Source: Acidobacteriota bacterium (GTDB lineage Bacteria; Acidobacteriota; Terriglobia; Terriglobales; Acidobacteriaceae). From it: a stretch of 41,598 nucleotides of DNA. The stretch spans positions 1-41,598 of the forward strand of contig JAKBHH010000026.1 in the NCBI GenBank assembly GCA_021836865.1, read 5' to 3'. Made by a program: the position numbers and the translations under genes. Of this stretch, positions 7,191-16,275 are shown in pieces. The notes below the pieces were generated by a model, which searched no databases, was not told the DNA's origin, and worked only from the letters and a program-made list of their open reading frames with translations. Each line of letters begins with the position of its first letter. Position 1 is the first letter of the stretch.

Positions 7191-8417
7191 TTGGCTTCTC
7201 CGGTCCAGCCGCGTCCCGCGCCCAGCCACTGGGCCGCAGTTGCTGTGGCACTGTGCGGTGTCTGCGCGTTCCTTGAGCTCTACTGCACGCAACCGCTGCT
7301 GCCCATGCTGGCGCGGGTCTTCCACGCCTCCAAAACCGGCGTGGGCCTGACGGTTTCTGCCGCAACGCTGGGCGTGGCGCTCTCTGCGCCGATCTTTGGC
7401 GCGCTGAGTGAGCGGCTGCCGCGGAAGAGGGTTATTGTCGGCTCATTGCTGGGCATCTCCGTGCCGACGCTGCTGGCCGCCACCTCCACATCGCTCGCCC
7501 AACTTGTGTTCTGGCGGTTCCTGCAGGGCATTACCGTGCCCGGCGTGGTCGCCGTGGTGATCACGTACATCGGCGAGGAGTGGCCGCCGGAACGCGTTGC
7601 CCTGATTATGAGTTTCTATGTGAGCGGCACCGCGCTGGGCGGGTTTACCGGGCGATTCTCCGCGGGCATTCTTGCCGACTGGTTCAACTGGCGGGTCAGC
7701 TTTGTCGCTTTGGGAGCGGCCGCGCTGGCGGGAGCCGCGGGCGTGGCCGCGTGGCTGCCCCGCGGACGTCGTCGTGCCACGCCGCATCCTGAGCCCGGCA
7801 CGCTGCCTGCGTTTCCCTACCAGGTGCAGGCGCTCTTCCGCAGAAGCCGGCTTGTCGCAACATTTGCCGTTGGGTTCAATGTGCTGTTTTCGCTGGTCGG
7901 CGTCTTCACGTGGATTACATTTCACCTGGCCGCCGCGCCCTATTGTCTGTCCACCACTGCGCTCAGCTCGCTGTTCTTCGTCTACCTGGTGGGCCTGGTC
8001 GTTACACCCGTGGCCGGGTTCATCATCACGCGCGTGGGGCTGCGCGCCGGCATCAGTGGAGCCATCTGCCTCTCCATTGCCGGCGTGCTGCTTACGCTGG
8101 CGCCCACGTTGCCGGTCATCATTCTGGGACTGGCCATGCTTTCTTCCGGCGTCTTTGTGGCGCAGACCGCGGCCAGCACCAACCTGCGCGTGGCGGCCCC
8201 GGCAGGTGCGCGCGTGACCGCCGCAGGCCTGTACATTACGTGCTACTACCTGGGCGGAACCGCGGCCGGCGTAGTCCCGGGCTTCCTCTGGACGCTTGGA
8301 AAATGGCCCGCCTGTGCGGCCTTCATCGTGGCGATGCAGATAGTGGCGCTGACCATTGCGCTGGTGAGCTGGGGGACCCCACGGGCGGACTCCGCCGCGG
8401 AGCCTTCCGCAGCCTGA
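7191..8417 (+). CDS. MFS transporter, YnfM-like
   Basis: This 408-residue, 12-segment MFS protein has the block 'FLELYCTQPLLPMLARVF' and the loop 'GALSERLPRKRVIVGSLLG', typical of the YnfM/arabinose-efflux-like carriers, which are proton-driven exporters of small molecules; the substrate is unknown. The middle has a short cytoplasmic loop rich in Arg and Pro (about 196-215). The start is TTG at 7191: an in-frame TGA at 7185-7187 rules out any earlier start, and TGAGG just before the TTG gives a weak ribosome site. It is followed, 161 bases on, by the EmrB-type gene in the same direction, so the two may be co-transcribed. Confidence 0.87.
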   Translation: MASPVQPRPAPSHWAAVAVALCGVCAFLELYCTQPLLPMLARVFHASKTGVGLTVSAATLGVALSAPIFGALSERLPRKRVIVGSLLGISVPTLLAATSTSLAQLVFWRFLQGITVPGVVAVVITYIGEEWPPERVALIMSFYVSGTALGGFTGRFSAGILADWFNWRVSFVALGAAALAGAAGVAAWLPRGRRRATPHPEPGTLPAFPYQVQALFRRSRLVATFAVGFNVLFSLVGVFTWITFHLAAAPYCLSTTALSSLFFVYLVGLVVTPVAGFIITRVGLRAGISGAICLSIAGVLLTLAPTLPVIILGLAMLSSGVFVAQTAASTNLRVAAPAGARVTAAGLYITCYYLGGTAAGVVPGFLWTLGKWPACAAFIVAMQIVALTIALVSWGTPRADSAAEPSAA

Positions 8418-8578
8418 GACGCCGGCAGAATCCATGAACCCCGGCGGCATATAGGAGAATCTAACGTGGAGTATGCGGAGCACGCGAAGTCTGTCAGGTC
8501 CGCAGAGCGCCGCCACTTTCCCACGCAACGGGACGCCAGGACGAATGCACAGCAGGACAAGCGCATAAAGGAGACGTT

Positions 8579-10228
8579 TTGCCCGATACGAAATCCCTAT
8601 CCCCGGCCGAGACCGGAGCCCGCACCAAGCGGGTGGACAATCCTAATCCTGTTGACCTTCATGCGCAGTGGAAACCTCGCGTCAATCCCTGGCTGATTGC
8701 GATGACGGTGGCTCTGGCCGCCTTTATGGAGGTGCTGGACACCTCGATTGCCAATGTGGCTCTGCCCCACATTGCCGGAACCCTGGGGGCCAGCACCGAC
8801 CAGGGCACGTGGGTGCTGACGAGCTATCTGGTTTCAAACGCCATTGTGCTGCCGCTTGGCGGCTGGGCATCGAGCCTGATGGGACGGCGCAATTTCTTTG
8901 TCTTCTGCATCACGATCTTCACCATCGCCAGCTTTTTGTGCGGGGCCGCGCCCACGCTGCCGATGCTGTTGATCTTTCGTGTGATCCAGGGCGCGGGCGG
9001 CGGCGGCATGCAGCCCATGGCCCAGGCCATCATGGCGGACTCCTTTGAACCGCACAAGCGCGGCCAGGCTTTTGCGCTGTATGGGTTGGTTGCAGTGCTC
9101 GCGCCCTCCATCGGGCCGACACTGGGCGGCTGGATTACCGACAATTTTTCCTGGCGCTGGATCTTCTTCATCAACATTCCGGTCGGCATTCTAGCCTTCT
9201 TCCTCGTTACCCGCATGGTGGAAGATCCGCCCTGGATCAAGGCTGACCCCTCGAAGCTGCGCAACATGGACTACATGGGCCTTGCCTTTCTCACCATTTC
9301 CATGGGCGGACTGCAGATCATGCTGGACAAGGGCGAGGAGAACGACTGGTTCGCCTCTGGATTCATCCGCTTTTTTGCGGTCCTGTTCGTCGGCGGCCTC
9401 ATCAGCCTTGCGATCTGGGAGTGGCGGCACAAGGACCCGCTGATCAATCTGAAGCTGTTCCGCTTCAGAAACTTTGCCATTTGCTGCTTCCTGATGATGC
9501 TGGTGGGCGGCGTGCTGAACGCGAACACTGTGCTGCAGCCCCAGTTCATGCAGGAACTGCTGGGCTATAACGCGACGACAGCAGGTCTCGCACTTACGGC
9601 CGGGGGCATCACGCTGGTCTTCGTGATGCCGTTTGCAGGCTTTGCCACCGGCAAGGTCTCAGCGCGGACGCTCACGCTGGTCGGCTTCACCCTGCTGGTG
9701 CTTACCTTCCGCTATGCCGCCAATGTGACAACGCTGCAGATGAGCTTTGCACAGGCCTCATGGCTGCGCGTGGTGCAGATGCTGCCGCTGCCCTTCTGCT
9801 TCATCTCCATTACCAACGCCGCTTATGTGGGCATGCCGAAGGAAGAGAGCAACCAGGTGGCCGGGCTTATCAACTTTGTCCGCAACATCGGCGGAAGCAT
9901 CCTGATTGCGATTACGAACGCGCAGGTGACCAGTCGCGCCATGTGGCATCAGGCGCATCTGCAGAGCGCCATGCAATCGGCGTCGATCGCCTTCCAGCAG
10001 CAGGCGCAGGCGCTCAGCGGCTTTCTGGGCGGGCAGTTTGGCAGCGCCAACGGCAAGGCCATGGCGATGGCCTCGATCTACGGCCAGCTCAACCAGCAGG
10101 CCCTGATGCAGGGTTATCAGGACGTGTATATGGAGCTGTCGTGGATGTCTACCGGCCTGATCGTACTGGCCTTCATGCTGAACAAGAACCGTCCCGGCCA
10201 GGCCCCCAGCGGGGCGGCGGTGCACTAA
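8579..10228 (+). CDS. MFS multidrug exporter, EmrB/QacA (DHA2) type
   Basis: This 549-residue, 14-segment DHA2-family antiporter has motif A-like 'GWASSLMGRRNFF', the diagnostic 'FMEVLDTSIANVALP' in segment 1, and 'RVIQGAGGGGMQPMAQAI' in motif C/segment 5. EmrB carriers use the proton gradient to expel hydrophobic toxins and normally pair with an EmrA/HlyD adaptor and a TolC channel. No adaptor gene is adjacent; a TolC-type gene lies 4.3 kb downstream but is separated by typA and other genes. Start TTG 8579 has AAAGGAGA about 5 bases before it. A long hydrophobic C-terminal half with a Gln-rich periplasmic loop (about 455-500) is visible. It converges on typA at a hairpin. Confidence 0.9.
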   Translation: MPDTKSLSPAETGARTKRVDNPNPVDLHAQWKPRVNPWLIAMTVALAAFMEVLDTSIANVALPHIAGTLGASTDQGTWVLTSYLVSNAIVLPLGGWASSLMGRRNFFVFCITIFTIASFLCGAAPTLPMLLIFRVIQGAGGGGMQPMAQAIMADSFEPHKRGQAFALYGLVAVLAPSIGPTLGGWITDNFSWRWIFFINIPVGILAFFLVTRMVEDPPWIKADPSKLRNMDYMGLAFLTISMGGLQIMLDKGEENDWFASGFIRFFAVLFVGGLISLAIWEWRHKDPLINLKLFRFRNFAICCFLMMLVGGVLNANTVLQPQFMQELLGYNATTAGLALTAGGITLVFVMPFAGFATGKVSARTLTLVGFTLLVLTFRYAANVTTLQMSFAQASWLRVVQMLPLPFCFISITNAAYVGMPKEESNQVAGLINFVRNIGGSILIAITNAQVTSRAMWHQAHLQSAMQSASIAFQQQAQALSGFLGGQFGSANGKAMAMASIYGQLNQQALMQGYQDVYMELSWMSTGLIVLAFMLNKNRPGQAPSGAAVH

Positions 10229-10335
10229 GGAGTCGCAGGGCAGGCCGATCGAGTGCCTTCGGAGCCCTTTGGCGCCAAGCCATGCATGACCGTGAAGGGC
10301 AGCGGCTAAAGTCCATGGAGGTCGGGAAGTGATTT

Positions 10336-10359
10336 GGGGCACGGCTCAGGCCGTGCCCC
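10336..10359. terminator. Bidirectional hairpin between MFS and typA
   Basis: A perfect 10-base-pair stem (GGGGCACGGC) with a TCAG loop lies between the two converging genes emrB-like and typA. G-U pairs extend the stem by two or three more bases. On the minus strand the stem is followed by AAATCACTT and on the plus strand by GGATTGTTG, so no clean U-run follows in either direction. It is best read as a shared transcription terminator or transcript-end structure. Confidence 0.6.
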
Positions 10360-10399
10360 GGATTGTTGCAGGAGGATGCGCATGGACTGCGATGCGGCG

Positions 10400-12217
10400 C
10401 TACTCGGCAGTCTTTTCCCAGCGCTTGGGGCGGCGGTTGGCCTGCAGGATTTTCTTGCGCAGGCGCAGGGACTTGGGCGTGACTTCCACCAGCTCGTCAT
10501 CGGCGATGAACTCGATGGCCTGCTCAAGGTTGAGCGCCTTGTAGGGCACAAGGCGGATGGCATCATCGGCGCTGGAGGCGCGCATGTTGGTCATCTTCTT
10601 TTCGCGAACGACATTGACATCGAGGTCGTTGTCGCGCGAGTGCTCGCCGACGATCATGCCCTCGTAGACTTCGACACCGGGACCGACGAAGAGGATGCCA
10701 CGCTCCTGCAGCCCATTGAGCGCGTAGGTGGTGGTGGGGCCCTGGCGGTCGGAGATGAGCGCGCCCGTGGGGCGCTGCGGGATTTCGCCCTGATAGGGGA
10801 TGTATCCGTCGAAGAGCGCGTTCATGACGATGGTGCCGCGCGTCTCAGTGAGCATTTCGCTGCGCAGTCCGATGATGCCGCGGCTGGGCACGCGGAACTC
10901 CATGCGCACACGGCCCGAGCCGTGATTGTGCATCTTGGTCATCTCGCCCTTGCGCGGGCCGAGCTTCTCAATCACGACGCCGGTGTAGGCTTCGGGCACG
11001 TCGATGGTGAGGCGCTCGACGGGTTCCATGCGCGTGCCGTCCACCATCTTGGTGACGATTTCAGGGCGGCCGGCCATGAGCTCGTAGCCTTCGCGGCGCA
11101 TCATCTCAATCAGAATTGCAAGCTGCAGTTCGCCGCGGCCCAGCACCTTGGAGCTGTCGGGCGAGCCGGTGTCTTCCACGCGGATGGAAACGTTGGTGAG
11201 CAGCTCCTTTTCCAGTCGCTCACGCAGGTTGCGGCTGGTGACGTACTGGCCTTCGCGACCGGCGAAGGGCGAGTTATTGACGCTGAATTGAATGGCGATG
11301 GTGGGCTCGTCAATGACAATGAGCGGCAGCGGCGCGGGGTTCTCAATGCCGGTGATGGTTTCGCCGATGGTAATGCCCTCAACGCCGGCGACGGCGACGA
11401 TGTCCCCCACAGTGGTCTCGGTGGTCTCAATGCGCTTGAGGCCCGAGAAGGTGAAGAGTTTAGTGATCCGCGTCTTCATCAGCGAGCCGTCGCGCTTGGA
11501 GATGTTGACGTCATCGCCGGCGCGAAGGGTGCCCTGGAAGACGCGGCAGATGGCGATACGGCCGAAGTAGTCGGAGTAGTCAAGATTGGTGACCAGGATT
11601 TGTAGCGCGCCATCGGCATCGCCCGTCGCCGCGGGGATGGTTTTCACAATGGCCTCGAAGAGAGGCTGCAGGTTCGTGCCCGGCGTGGCGAGATCCGTGG
11701 TGGCCGTCCCGGCCTTGGCGACTGCGTAGAGAACGGGGAACTCAAGCTGATGTTCGTCCGCGTCGAGATCGATGAAGAGGTCATAGATCTCGTTCAGCAC
11801 TTCCTGGGGGCGGGCGTCGGGGCGGTCAATCTTGTTGATCACAACGATGGGCGGCAGCTTGGCTTCAAGCGCCTTGGCCAGCACGTAACGGGTCTGCGGC
11901 AGTGGGCCTTCGGCGGCATCGACGAGAAGCATCACGCCATCGACCATCTTCAGGGCGCGCTCAACTTCACCGCCGAAGTCGGCGTGGCCGGGCGTATCGA
12001 CGATATTAATCTTGCCGCCTTCGAAGACAATTGCCGTGTTCTTGGCCAGGATGGTGATGCCGCGCTCGCGCTCCAGCTCATTTGAGTCCATCACGCGCTC
12101 GGCAACCTGCTCATTGGCGCGGAATGTGCCCGACTGTCGCAGCATGGCGTCAACGAGGGTGGTCTTGCCGTGGTCAACATGGGCGATGATGGCGATATTT
12201 CGTATCGTCTGGCTCAC
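10400..12217 (-). CDS. typA: Ribosome-associated GTPase TypA/BipA
   Basis: This protein is a translational GTPase of the EF-G family that binds the ribosome and helps assembly of the large subunit and stress adaptation. From the GTG at 12217 it has 605 residues, the usual TypA length; 'AHVDHGKTT' (10-18) is the P-loop, followed by '[11 protein letters not shown]', '[14 protein letters not shown]' and '[10 protein letters not shown]' (G1 to G4). The C-terminus carries the TypA-specific region after the EF-G domain V ('[17 protein letters not shown]'). An upstream in-frame ATG at 12289 would add 24 residues of no family match; GTG 12217 has AAGGA upstream at a usable distance and matches homologue length, so I prefer it. 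The next gene upstream is divergent. Confidence 0.95.
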   Translation of the reverse strand: MSQTIRNIAIIAHVDHGKTTLVDAMLRQSGTFRANEQVAERVMDSNELERERGITILAKNTAIVFEGGKINIVDTPGHADFGGEVERALKMVDGVMLLVDAAEGPLPQTRYVLAKALEAKLPPIVVINKIDRPDARPQEVLNEIYDLFIDLDADEHQLEFPVLYAVAKAGTATTDLATPGTNLQPLFEAIVKTIPAATGDADGALQILVTNLDYSDYFGRIAICRVFQGTLRAGDDVNISKRDGSLMKTRITKLFTFSGLKRIETTETTVGDIVAVAGVEGITIGETITGIENPAPLPLIVIDEPTIAIQFSVNNSPFAGREGQYVTSRNLRERLEKELLTNVSIRVEDTGSPDSSKVLGRGELQLAILIEMMRREGYELMAGRPEIVTKMVDGTRMEPVERLTIDVPEAYTGVVIEKLGPRKGEMTKMHNHGSGRVRMEFRVPSRGIIGLRSEMLTETRGTIVMNALFDGYIPYQGEIPQRPTGALISDRQGPTTTYALNGLQERGILFVGPGVEVYEGMIVGEHSRDNDLDVNVVREKKMTNMRASSADDAIRLVPYKALNLEQAIEFIADDELVEVTPKSLRLRKKILQANRRPKRWEKTAE

Positions 12218-12390
12218 AGGTGCGGAGTTCCTTCTCTTGGGTTCGGCGTGAATGCCGTCAGGTTGGGGTATGCAAATGGCTTGATTCACCGCACAATGCG
12301 GCAGTTTCTATTCTACCAGCAAGGCGGATTTGCGGCTTATTCCGGGCCCGGTTTCGCGGGATGCGCCGATTCGGTTACACTTTCGGCCTG

Positions 12391-13461
12391 ATGAGAAACG
12401 CTGCTGAATCACTTTTCTATCTATCGCGCCGCGTGCGGGCTGCGCGGTTTGCAGGTGTTTTAACGGCATTGCTTATGACGGCCTTTGCTGTGCTGGGGGT
12501 GAGTGCGCAAGGCAAGTCCAACGAGCTGCGCATCTACTCGATTGACGTGGAGGGCGGACAGTCCACGCTGTTGGTTGGGCCAGCGGGCACATCTCTGCTG
12601 GTGGATACGGGCTGGGGCGATAACAACGGTCGGGACGCGGGGCGCATCGAGGCGGCCATGAACGACGCGGGTGTTACGAAGCTCGACTATGTGCTGATTA
12701 CGCACTTCCACACAGACCATGTGGGCGGGGTGCCGAACCTGGTGCAGCGGGTGAAGGTGGGCGAGTTTCTGGACCACGGAGAGAACCGCGAGGACAGCGA
12801 AATTACGCGCCACGACTATGCGGCCTACATTAAGGCGGTTGGCAAGACACCGCGGCGCATCGTGCATCCGGGCGACACGGTCGACATTCCAGGGTTGACG
12901 ACGATTGTGCTGACGGCAGATGGCGAGCACATTGCCGCGGTGCCGGGGGTGAAGCCGACGCCGAATCCTTATTGCGCGAGTGAGCCGAAGTGGGAGCTGG
13001 ATACGACGGAGAATCCGCGCTCGACGGGCATACTGGTGCGCTATGGCAAGTTTCGCTTTCTGGATCTCGGCGATCTGACCAAGGCCAAGGAAATTCCGCT
13101 GGTGTGCCCGGAGAATCTGATTGGGCATGTGGATTTGTACCTGGTGAATCATCATGGATTCAATCTGTCGAACACGCGGGCGTTTGTGGATGCGATTCAT
13201 CCCAGGGTAGCGATCATGAACAACGGCGCGCACAAGGCGGGCAGCCCGGAGGCGTGGCAGACCGTGCATGAGAGCCCAGGGCTTGAAGACCTGTGGATGG
13301 TGCATACGGCGGAGGACTCCGATGCCGCACATAACAGCGCCGCGCCGCTGATCGCGAACCTGAAAGATGGCGCGGATGGCGCGTACTTCAAGGTGGTGGC
13401 TCATGCGGACGGCAGCTTCAGCGTGACGAACTCGCGTACTGGGCAGACAAAGGAGTATTAG
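12391..13461 (+). CDS. Secreted metallo-beta-lactamase-fold hydrolase (ComEC-like domain)
   Basis: This protein of about 356 residues has an N-terminal signal peptide (Arg-rich start, hydrophobic core about residues 18-37, 'VSAQG' end) and a metallo-beta-lactamase fold close to the C-terminal domain of ComEC/Rec2. 'LRIYSIDVEGGQSTLLV' and 'LLVDTGWGDNNGRDAGRI' open the fold, and 'THFHTDHVGG' (about 104-113) gives His105, His107, Asp109 and His110 as metal ligands; 'FLDLGDL' and 'VNHHG' supply later ligands. It likely hydrolyses an unknown phosphoester or ester outside the cytoplasm. An earlier ATG at 12361 exists; 12391 gives the cleaner signal peptide. It is divergent from typA and 71 bases ahead of the next gene on the same strand. 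Confidence 0.85.
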   Translation: MRNAAESLFYLSRRVRAARFAGVLTALLMTAFAVLGVSAQGKSNELRIYSIDVEGGQSTLLVGPAGTSLLVDTGWGDNNGRDAGRIEAAMNDAGVTKLDYVLITHFHTDHVGGVPNLVQRVKVGEFLDHGENREDSEITRHDYAAYIKAVGKTPRRIVHPGDTVDIPGLTTIVLTADGEHIAAVPGVKPTPNPYCASEPKWELDTTENPRSTGILVRYGKFRFLDLGDLTKAKEIPLVCPENLIGHVDLYLVNHHGFNLSNTRAFVDAIHPRVAIMNNGAHKAGSPEAWQTVHESPGLEDLWMVHTAEDSDAAHNSAAPLIANLKDGADGAYFKVVAHADGSFSVTNSRTGQTKEY

Positions 13462-13532
13462 GCGAAGTAGCGGGGCGGTTGCCGAGCGTCTTGAAAGCAA
13501 GACCTGTGCATGCACTGGATGGAGAGATGGGG

Positions 13533-14483
13533 ATGATGTTATCGCGGAGGAGTTTTTTGGCGGGGATAGGGGCAGCGGCGGCGATTCCGGCCCGAGCGCT
13601 GGCGAGTTGCCCGTTTCGGGTTGCGGTGATCAATGACGAAATTTCGCAGGACTTTGACCACGCCTGCTATGTGGCCGCGCATGACTTTGGCCTGCAGTGG
13701 ATTGAGCTGCGCGGCATGTGGAACAAGAATATTACGACGCTGGATGCGGGCGAACTGGCGCAGGCGCGGACGATCCTGGCGAAGTACAAGCTGCGCGTGA
13801 CGGACATCGCGAGTCCGCTCTACAAGGTGGACTGGCCGGGTGCGCCGTTGTCAAACCAGAGCGAGCGGCGGGACCAGTTTCACGCTGACTATGATTTCAA
13901 AAAGCAGGATGTGCTGCTGGAGCACTGCATCGAGTTGGCAAAGACCTTCGGCACCGACCGGATTCGCTGCTTCGATTTCTGGCGGCTGGATGATGTGACG
14001 CCGTACCGCGCCGCGATGAATGAGACGTTGCGCAAAGCGGCGCGGCGCTGCGCGAAGAGCGATCTGATTCTGCTGCTGGAGAATGAGATGAGCTGCAACA
14101 CAGCGACGGGCGCGGAAGCCGCGGCGACGCTGAAGGCAGTGACGGAGCCGAACTTCATGCTGAACTGGGACCCGGGAAATGCGGCGACTTTTCCGGGCAG
14201 CGATCCGTTTCCCCAAGGGTATGACCTGCTGCCGAAGAAGCGGATCGGCCACTGCCATGCCAAGAATGTGGTGCGCCAGCCGGGCGGCAAGTGGGAGTGG
14301 GCGCCGGTGGGCACAGGCGTGGTGGACTGGGCGGCGCAACTCCGCGCGCTGGACCGCGACGGCTACCGCTATGCGGTGAGCCTGGAGACACACTGGCGCG
14401 GCGCGGGCACGCCGGAGGCTTCAAGCCGGATCAGCATGCAGGGATTGAAGGCTGCGCTGGAAAAGGCGGGCACGGGCTGCTAG
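13533..14483 (+). CDS. Tat-exported sugar phosphate isomerase/epimerase (TIM barrel)
   Basis: This protein of about 316 residues starts with a Tat signal ('LSRRSFLAGIGAAAAIPA') and continues as an AP-endonuclease-family-2 / xylose-isomerase-like TIM barrel: 'FGLQWIELRGMWNKNI', 'RCFDFWRLD', 'LLLENEMSC', 'FMLNWDPGNAA', 'RIGHCHAKNV' and 'YAVSLETHW' are the beta-strand ends that carry metal-binding Glu, Asp and His residues in this fold. Members act on sugars, inositols or sugar phosphates; the specific substrate is unknown. The start region has several ATGs; 13533 or 13536 fits GGAG upstream. It lies downstream of the metallo-beta-lactamase gene and ahead of a weak terminator. Confidence 0.85.
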   Translation: MMLSRRSFLAGIGAAAAIPARALASCPFRVAVINDEISQDFDHACYVAAHDFGLQWIELRGMWNKNITTLDAGELAQARTILAKYKLRVTDIASPLYKVDWPGAPLSNQSERRDQFHADYDFKKQDVLLEHCIELAKTFGTDRIRCFDFWRLDDVTPYRAAMNETLRKAARRCAKSDLILLLENEMSCNTATGAEAAATLKAVTEPNFMLNWDPGNAATFPGSDPFPQGYDLLPKKRIGHCHAKNVVRQPGGKWEWAPVGTGVVDWAAQLRALDRDGYRYAVSLETHWRGAGTPEASSRISMQGLKAALEKAGTGC

Positions 14484-14485
14484 GG

Positions 14486-14503
14486 CTGTCCAGGGCAGTT
14501 TTT
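14486..14503 (+). terminator. Weak Rho-independent terminator
   Basis: A 5-base-pair stem (CTGTC / GGCAG, one G-U pair, three-base loop) is followed by TTTTT directly after the isomerase stop codon. The stem is short, so termination may be only partial before the tolC-like gene. Confidence 0.35.
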
Positions 14504-14549
14504 AACAAGGAATGGAATCCTTCGGCTCCCTCGGACATCTGAGAGAATA

Positions 14550-16022
14550 ATGGTTGTGAGTGGAGCTGTGTCTTCATCTATCCGCTGGGTAAAGGCTCCG
14601 GCGATGATTACGATTCTGGCGGTTGTGGGAGCCGGAGCACTGGTCCGCGGCCAGATGGCCAATCCCAGCTCGGCGGAAAATCCATTCTTTGGCAGCGTCA
14701 CGGCGCGCCCGGTGGCAGAGGCGGCGTTGAGGCTCTCTCTGGACGATGCGGTGCGGATGGGTCTGGAAAACAATCTGGGTCTGAAAGAAGCCGAGAACGC
14801 AGAGAAGATGATCCAGGGTGAAAAGAACACTGCCCTGCAGGAGTTTTTGCCGACCATTACTCTGAGCGGCGGAACCGGTATCTTTCAGCATGACCTTGTT
14901 GCGCAGGGGTTTGGCCCCAGCGTCATCAATCGGTTTGGCGTGTTTTTCCCCGGCGGGATCGTGCCGGCTGGTTTGTCGTTGATTACGCGCGACGATCTGA
15001 CGCAGGGCCAGATCAACTTCAACCAGACGCTATTTTCCGGCCCCGTGATCGCGGGCTGGCGCGCGGCCGGCGCGGCTGTGCGCTCGGTGTACTTTGCCAA
15101 GATGACGGCGCGCGGCAATGTGGTGCAGGATGTGGCAACGGCGTATCTGCACGCCATTGCGTCGGGCAGCGAGGTGGATAACACGATCGCGCTGGAGGCC
15201 GCCGACCAGGTGCAGGAGGATCAGGTCCATGCGGCGCATGAGGCGGGAACAGCTTCCAATCTGGACGAACTGCGGGCGCGGGTGCAGTTGCAGGCGCAGA
15301 GGCAGGCGCGGATTGCGGCGGAGAATGTGCATGAGAAGGATCTGATCCTGCTGAAGCGCGAGATCGGCCTCGACCCTGGGCAAAAGATTACACTCACTGA
15401 TCCTGTGCCCTACAGCGATCTGGCATCAGGTACGCAGCAGGAAGTGCTGGCTACGGCGTACAAGGATCGCCAGGATTACCAGAATTTGCAGAATCAGCTG
15501 GTTGAGTTTCGCGCGGCCCATTCGGCATATCGCAGCCAGCGGCTGCCCAAGCTGAGTTTCAGCGGCTTCTGGGGCGTGGATACGGTGAACGGCGCCGGCA
15601 CGCATGGCAACTTTGCTGCCGTTGGAACGCTCAGCGTGCCGATTTTCAAAGAGGCGAGCCTGCGCGGCGATGAGGATGCGTCCGCGGCGCAACTGGCAAA
15701 TATTCGTTCGCAGCTGGATGACCTGCGAATTCGCATCGACCAGCAGGTACGAGACGCGCTCCTGGATGTGAATGCGGCGGCGAAACTGGTAGAGGTGGCG
15801 AGGTCCAACGTCGCTCTAGCGACGCGAGCACTGGACGACGAGGCAGACCGCGTCCATGCGGGCGTGGATGACAATCTGCCGCTCGTGACGGCGCAGGCGT
15901 CGCTGGCGGCTGCCGAAAGCAATCTGGTGGAGAGCCTTTACGAGTACAACGTGGCAAAGCTTTCGTTGGCGCGCTCGGCCGGCGTGATTGAAACGCAGTA
16001 TAGGGAATATCTCGGCCGATAG
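14550..16022 (+). CDS. TolC-family outer-membrane efflux protein
   Basis: This 490-residue protein has a signal peptide (about 1-34, ending near 'VRGQ') and two outer-membrane-efflux-protein repeats. 'LSLDDAVRMGLENNLGLKEAE' marks the first, 'LQEFLPTITLSGG' the strand entering the barrel, and 'YRSQRLPKLSFSGFWG' the second barrel segment; long helical stretches (about 220-280 and 385-440) are the periplasmic coiled-coil barrel. TolC-type trimers form the outer-membrane channel of drug, metal or protein efflux systems. No adaptor or pump gene is adjacent, so its partner is unknown; the EmrB-type pump at 8.6 kb is one candidate by inference. The start is an ATG with GAGAGA upstream. Confidence 0.9.
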   Translation: MVVSGAVSSSIRWVKAPAMITILAVVGAGALVRGQMANPSSAENPFFGSVTARPVAEAALRLSLDDAVRMGLENNLGLKEAENAEKMIQGEKNTALQEFLPTITLSGGTGIFQHDLVAQGFGPSVINRFGVFFPGGIVPAGLSLITRDDLTQGQINFNQTLFSGPVIAGWRAAGAAVRSVYFAKMTARGNVVQDVATAYLHAIASGSEVDNTIALEAADQVQEDQVHAAHEAGTASNLDELRARVQLQAQRQARIAAENVHEKDLILLKREIGLDPGQKITLTDPVPYSDLASGTQQEVLATAYKDRQDYQNLQNQLVEFRAAHSAYRSQRLPKLSFSGFWGVDTVNGAGTHGNFAAVGTLSVPIFKEASLRGDEDASAAQLANIRSQLDDLRIRIDQQVRDALLDVNAAAKLVEVARSNVALATRALDDEADRVHAGVDDNLPLVTAQASLAAAESNLVESLYEYNVAKLSLARSAGVIETQYREYLGR

Positions 16023-16275
16023 TAGGCGCGCCGCGTCAGGCGTCGGCAACTCTTCCAAATCAAAAAAGTGAATTTCCCCCGGGGCCTCGCGGTTTGCGTG
16101 ACCGATGCCGCGCGCAGCCGTGCCACTGCGAGCCCTGACCGGATATAGTGGACGCTTCTGGAGATGGGTGACCCAAGCCCGTTTGCACAGCGGGTGCGGG
16201 CAGCATCCTCTTTGGAGATGCCGCACGAAGTAGCGTCCCGGGCACGTCTAGAATCGAGCAGAGACAAGGATCATC
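16023..16275. other. Intergenic gap before the sugar-acid locus
   Basis: This gap of about 253 bases separates the tolC-like gene from the ACS transporter gene and presumably holds that gene's promoter. It contains a potential stem GCCCG/CGGGC near 16178-16203 and two loosely similar GGAGATG words, but I find no convincing -35/-10 pair, operator or small RNA. Confidence 0.4.

Noticed and set aside
8466-8696. Short frame (76 residues) with AGGAGA upstream, before the EmrB-type gene
   Set aside because: It overlaps the start of the EmrB-type gene in another frame and shows no conserved features; a leader peptide cannot be supported from sequence alone.
10334-11605. 423-residue plus-strand reading frame antisense to typA
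   Set aside because: It lies fully inside typA, which has clear family motifs; high GC makes long antisense frames common and this one is low-complexity His/Ala/Gly/Asp.
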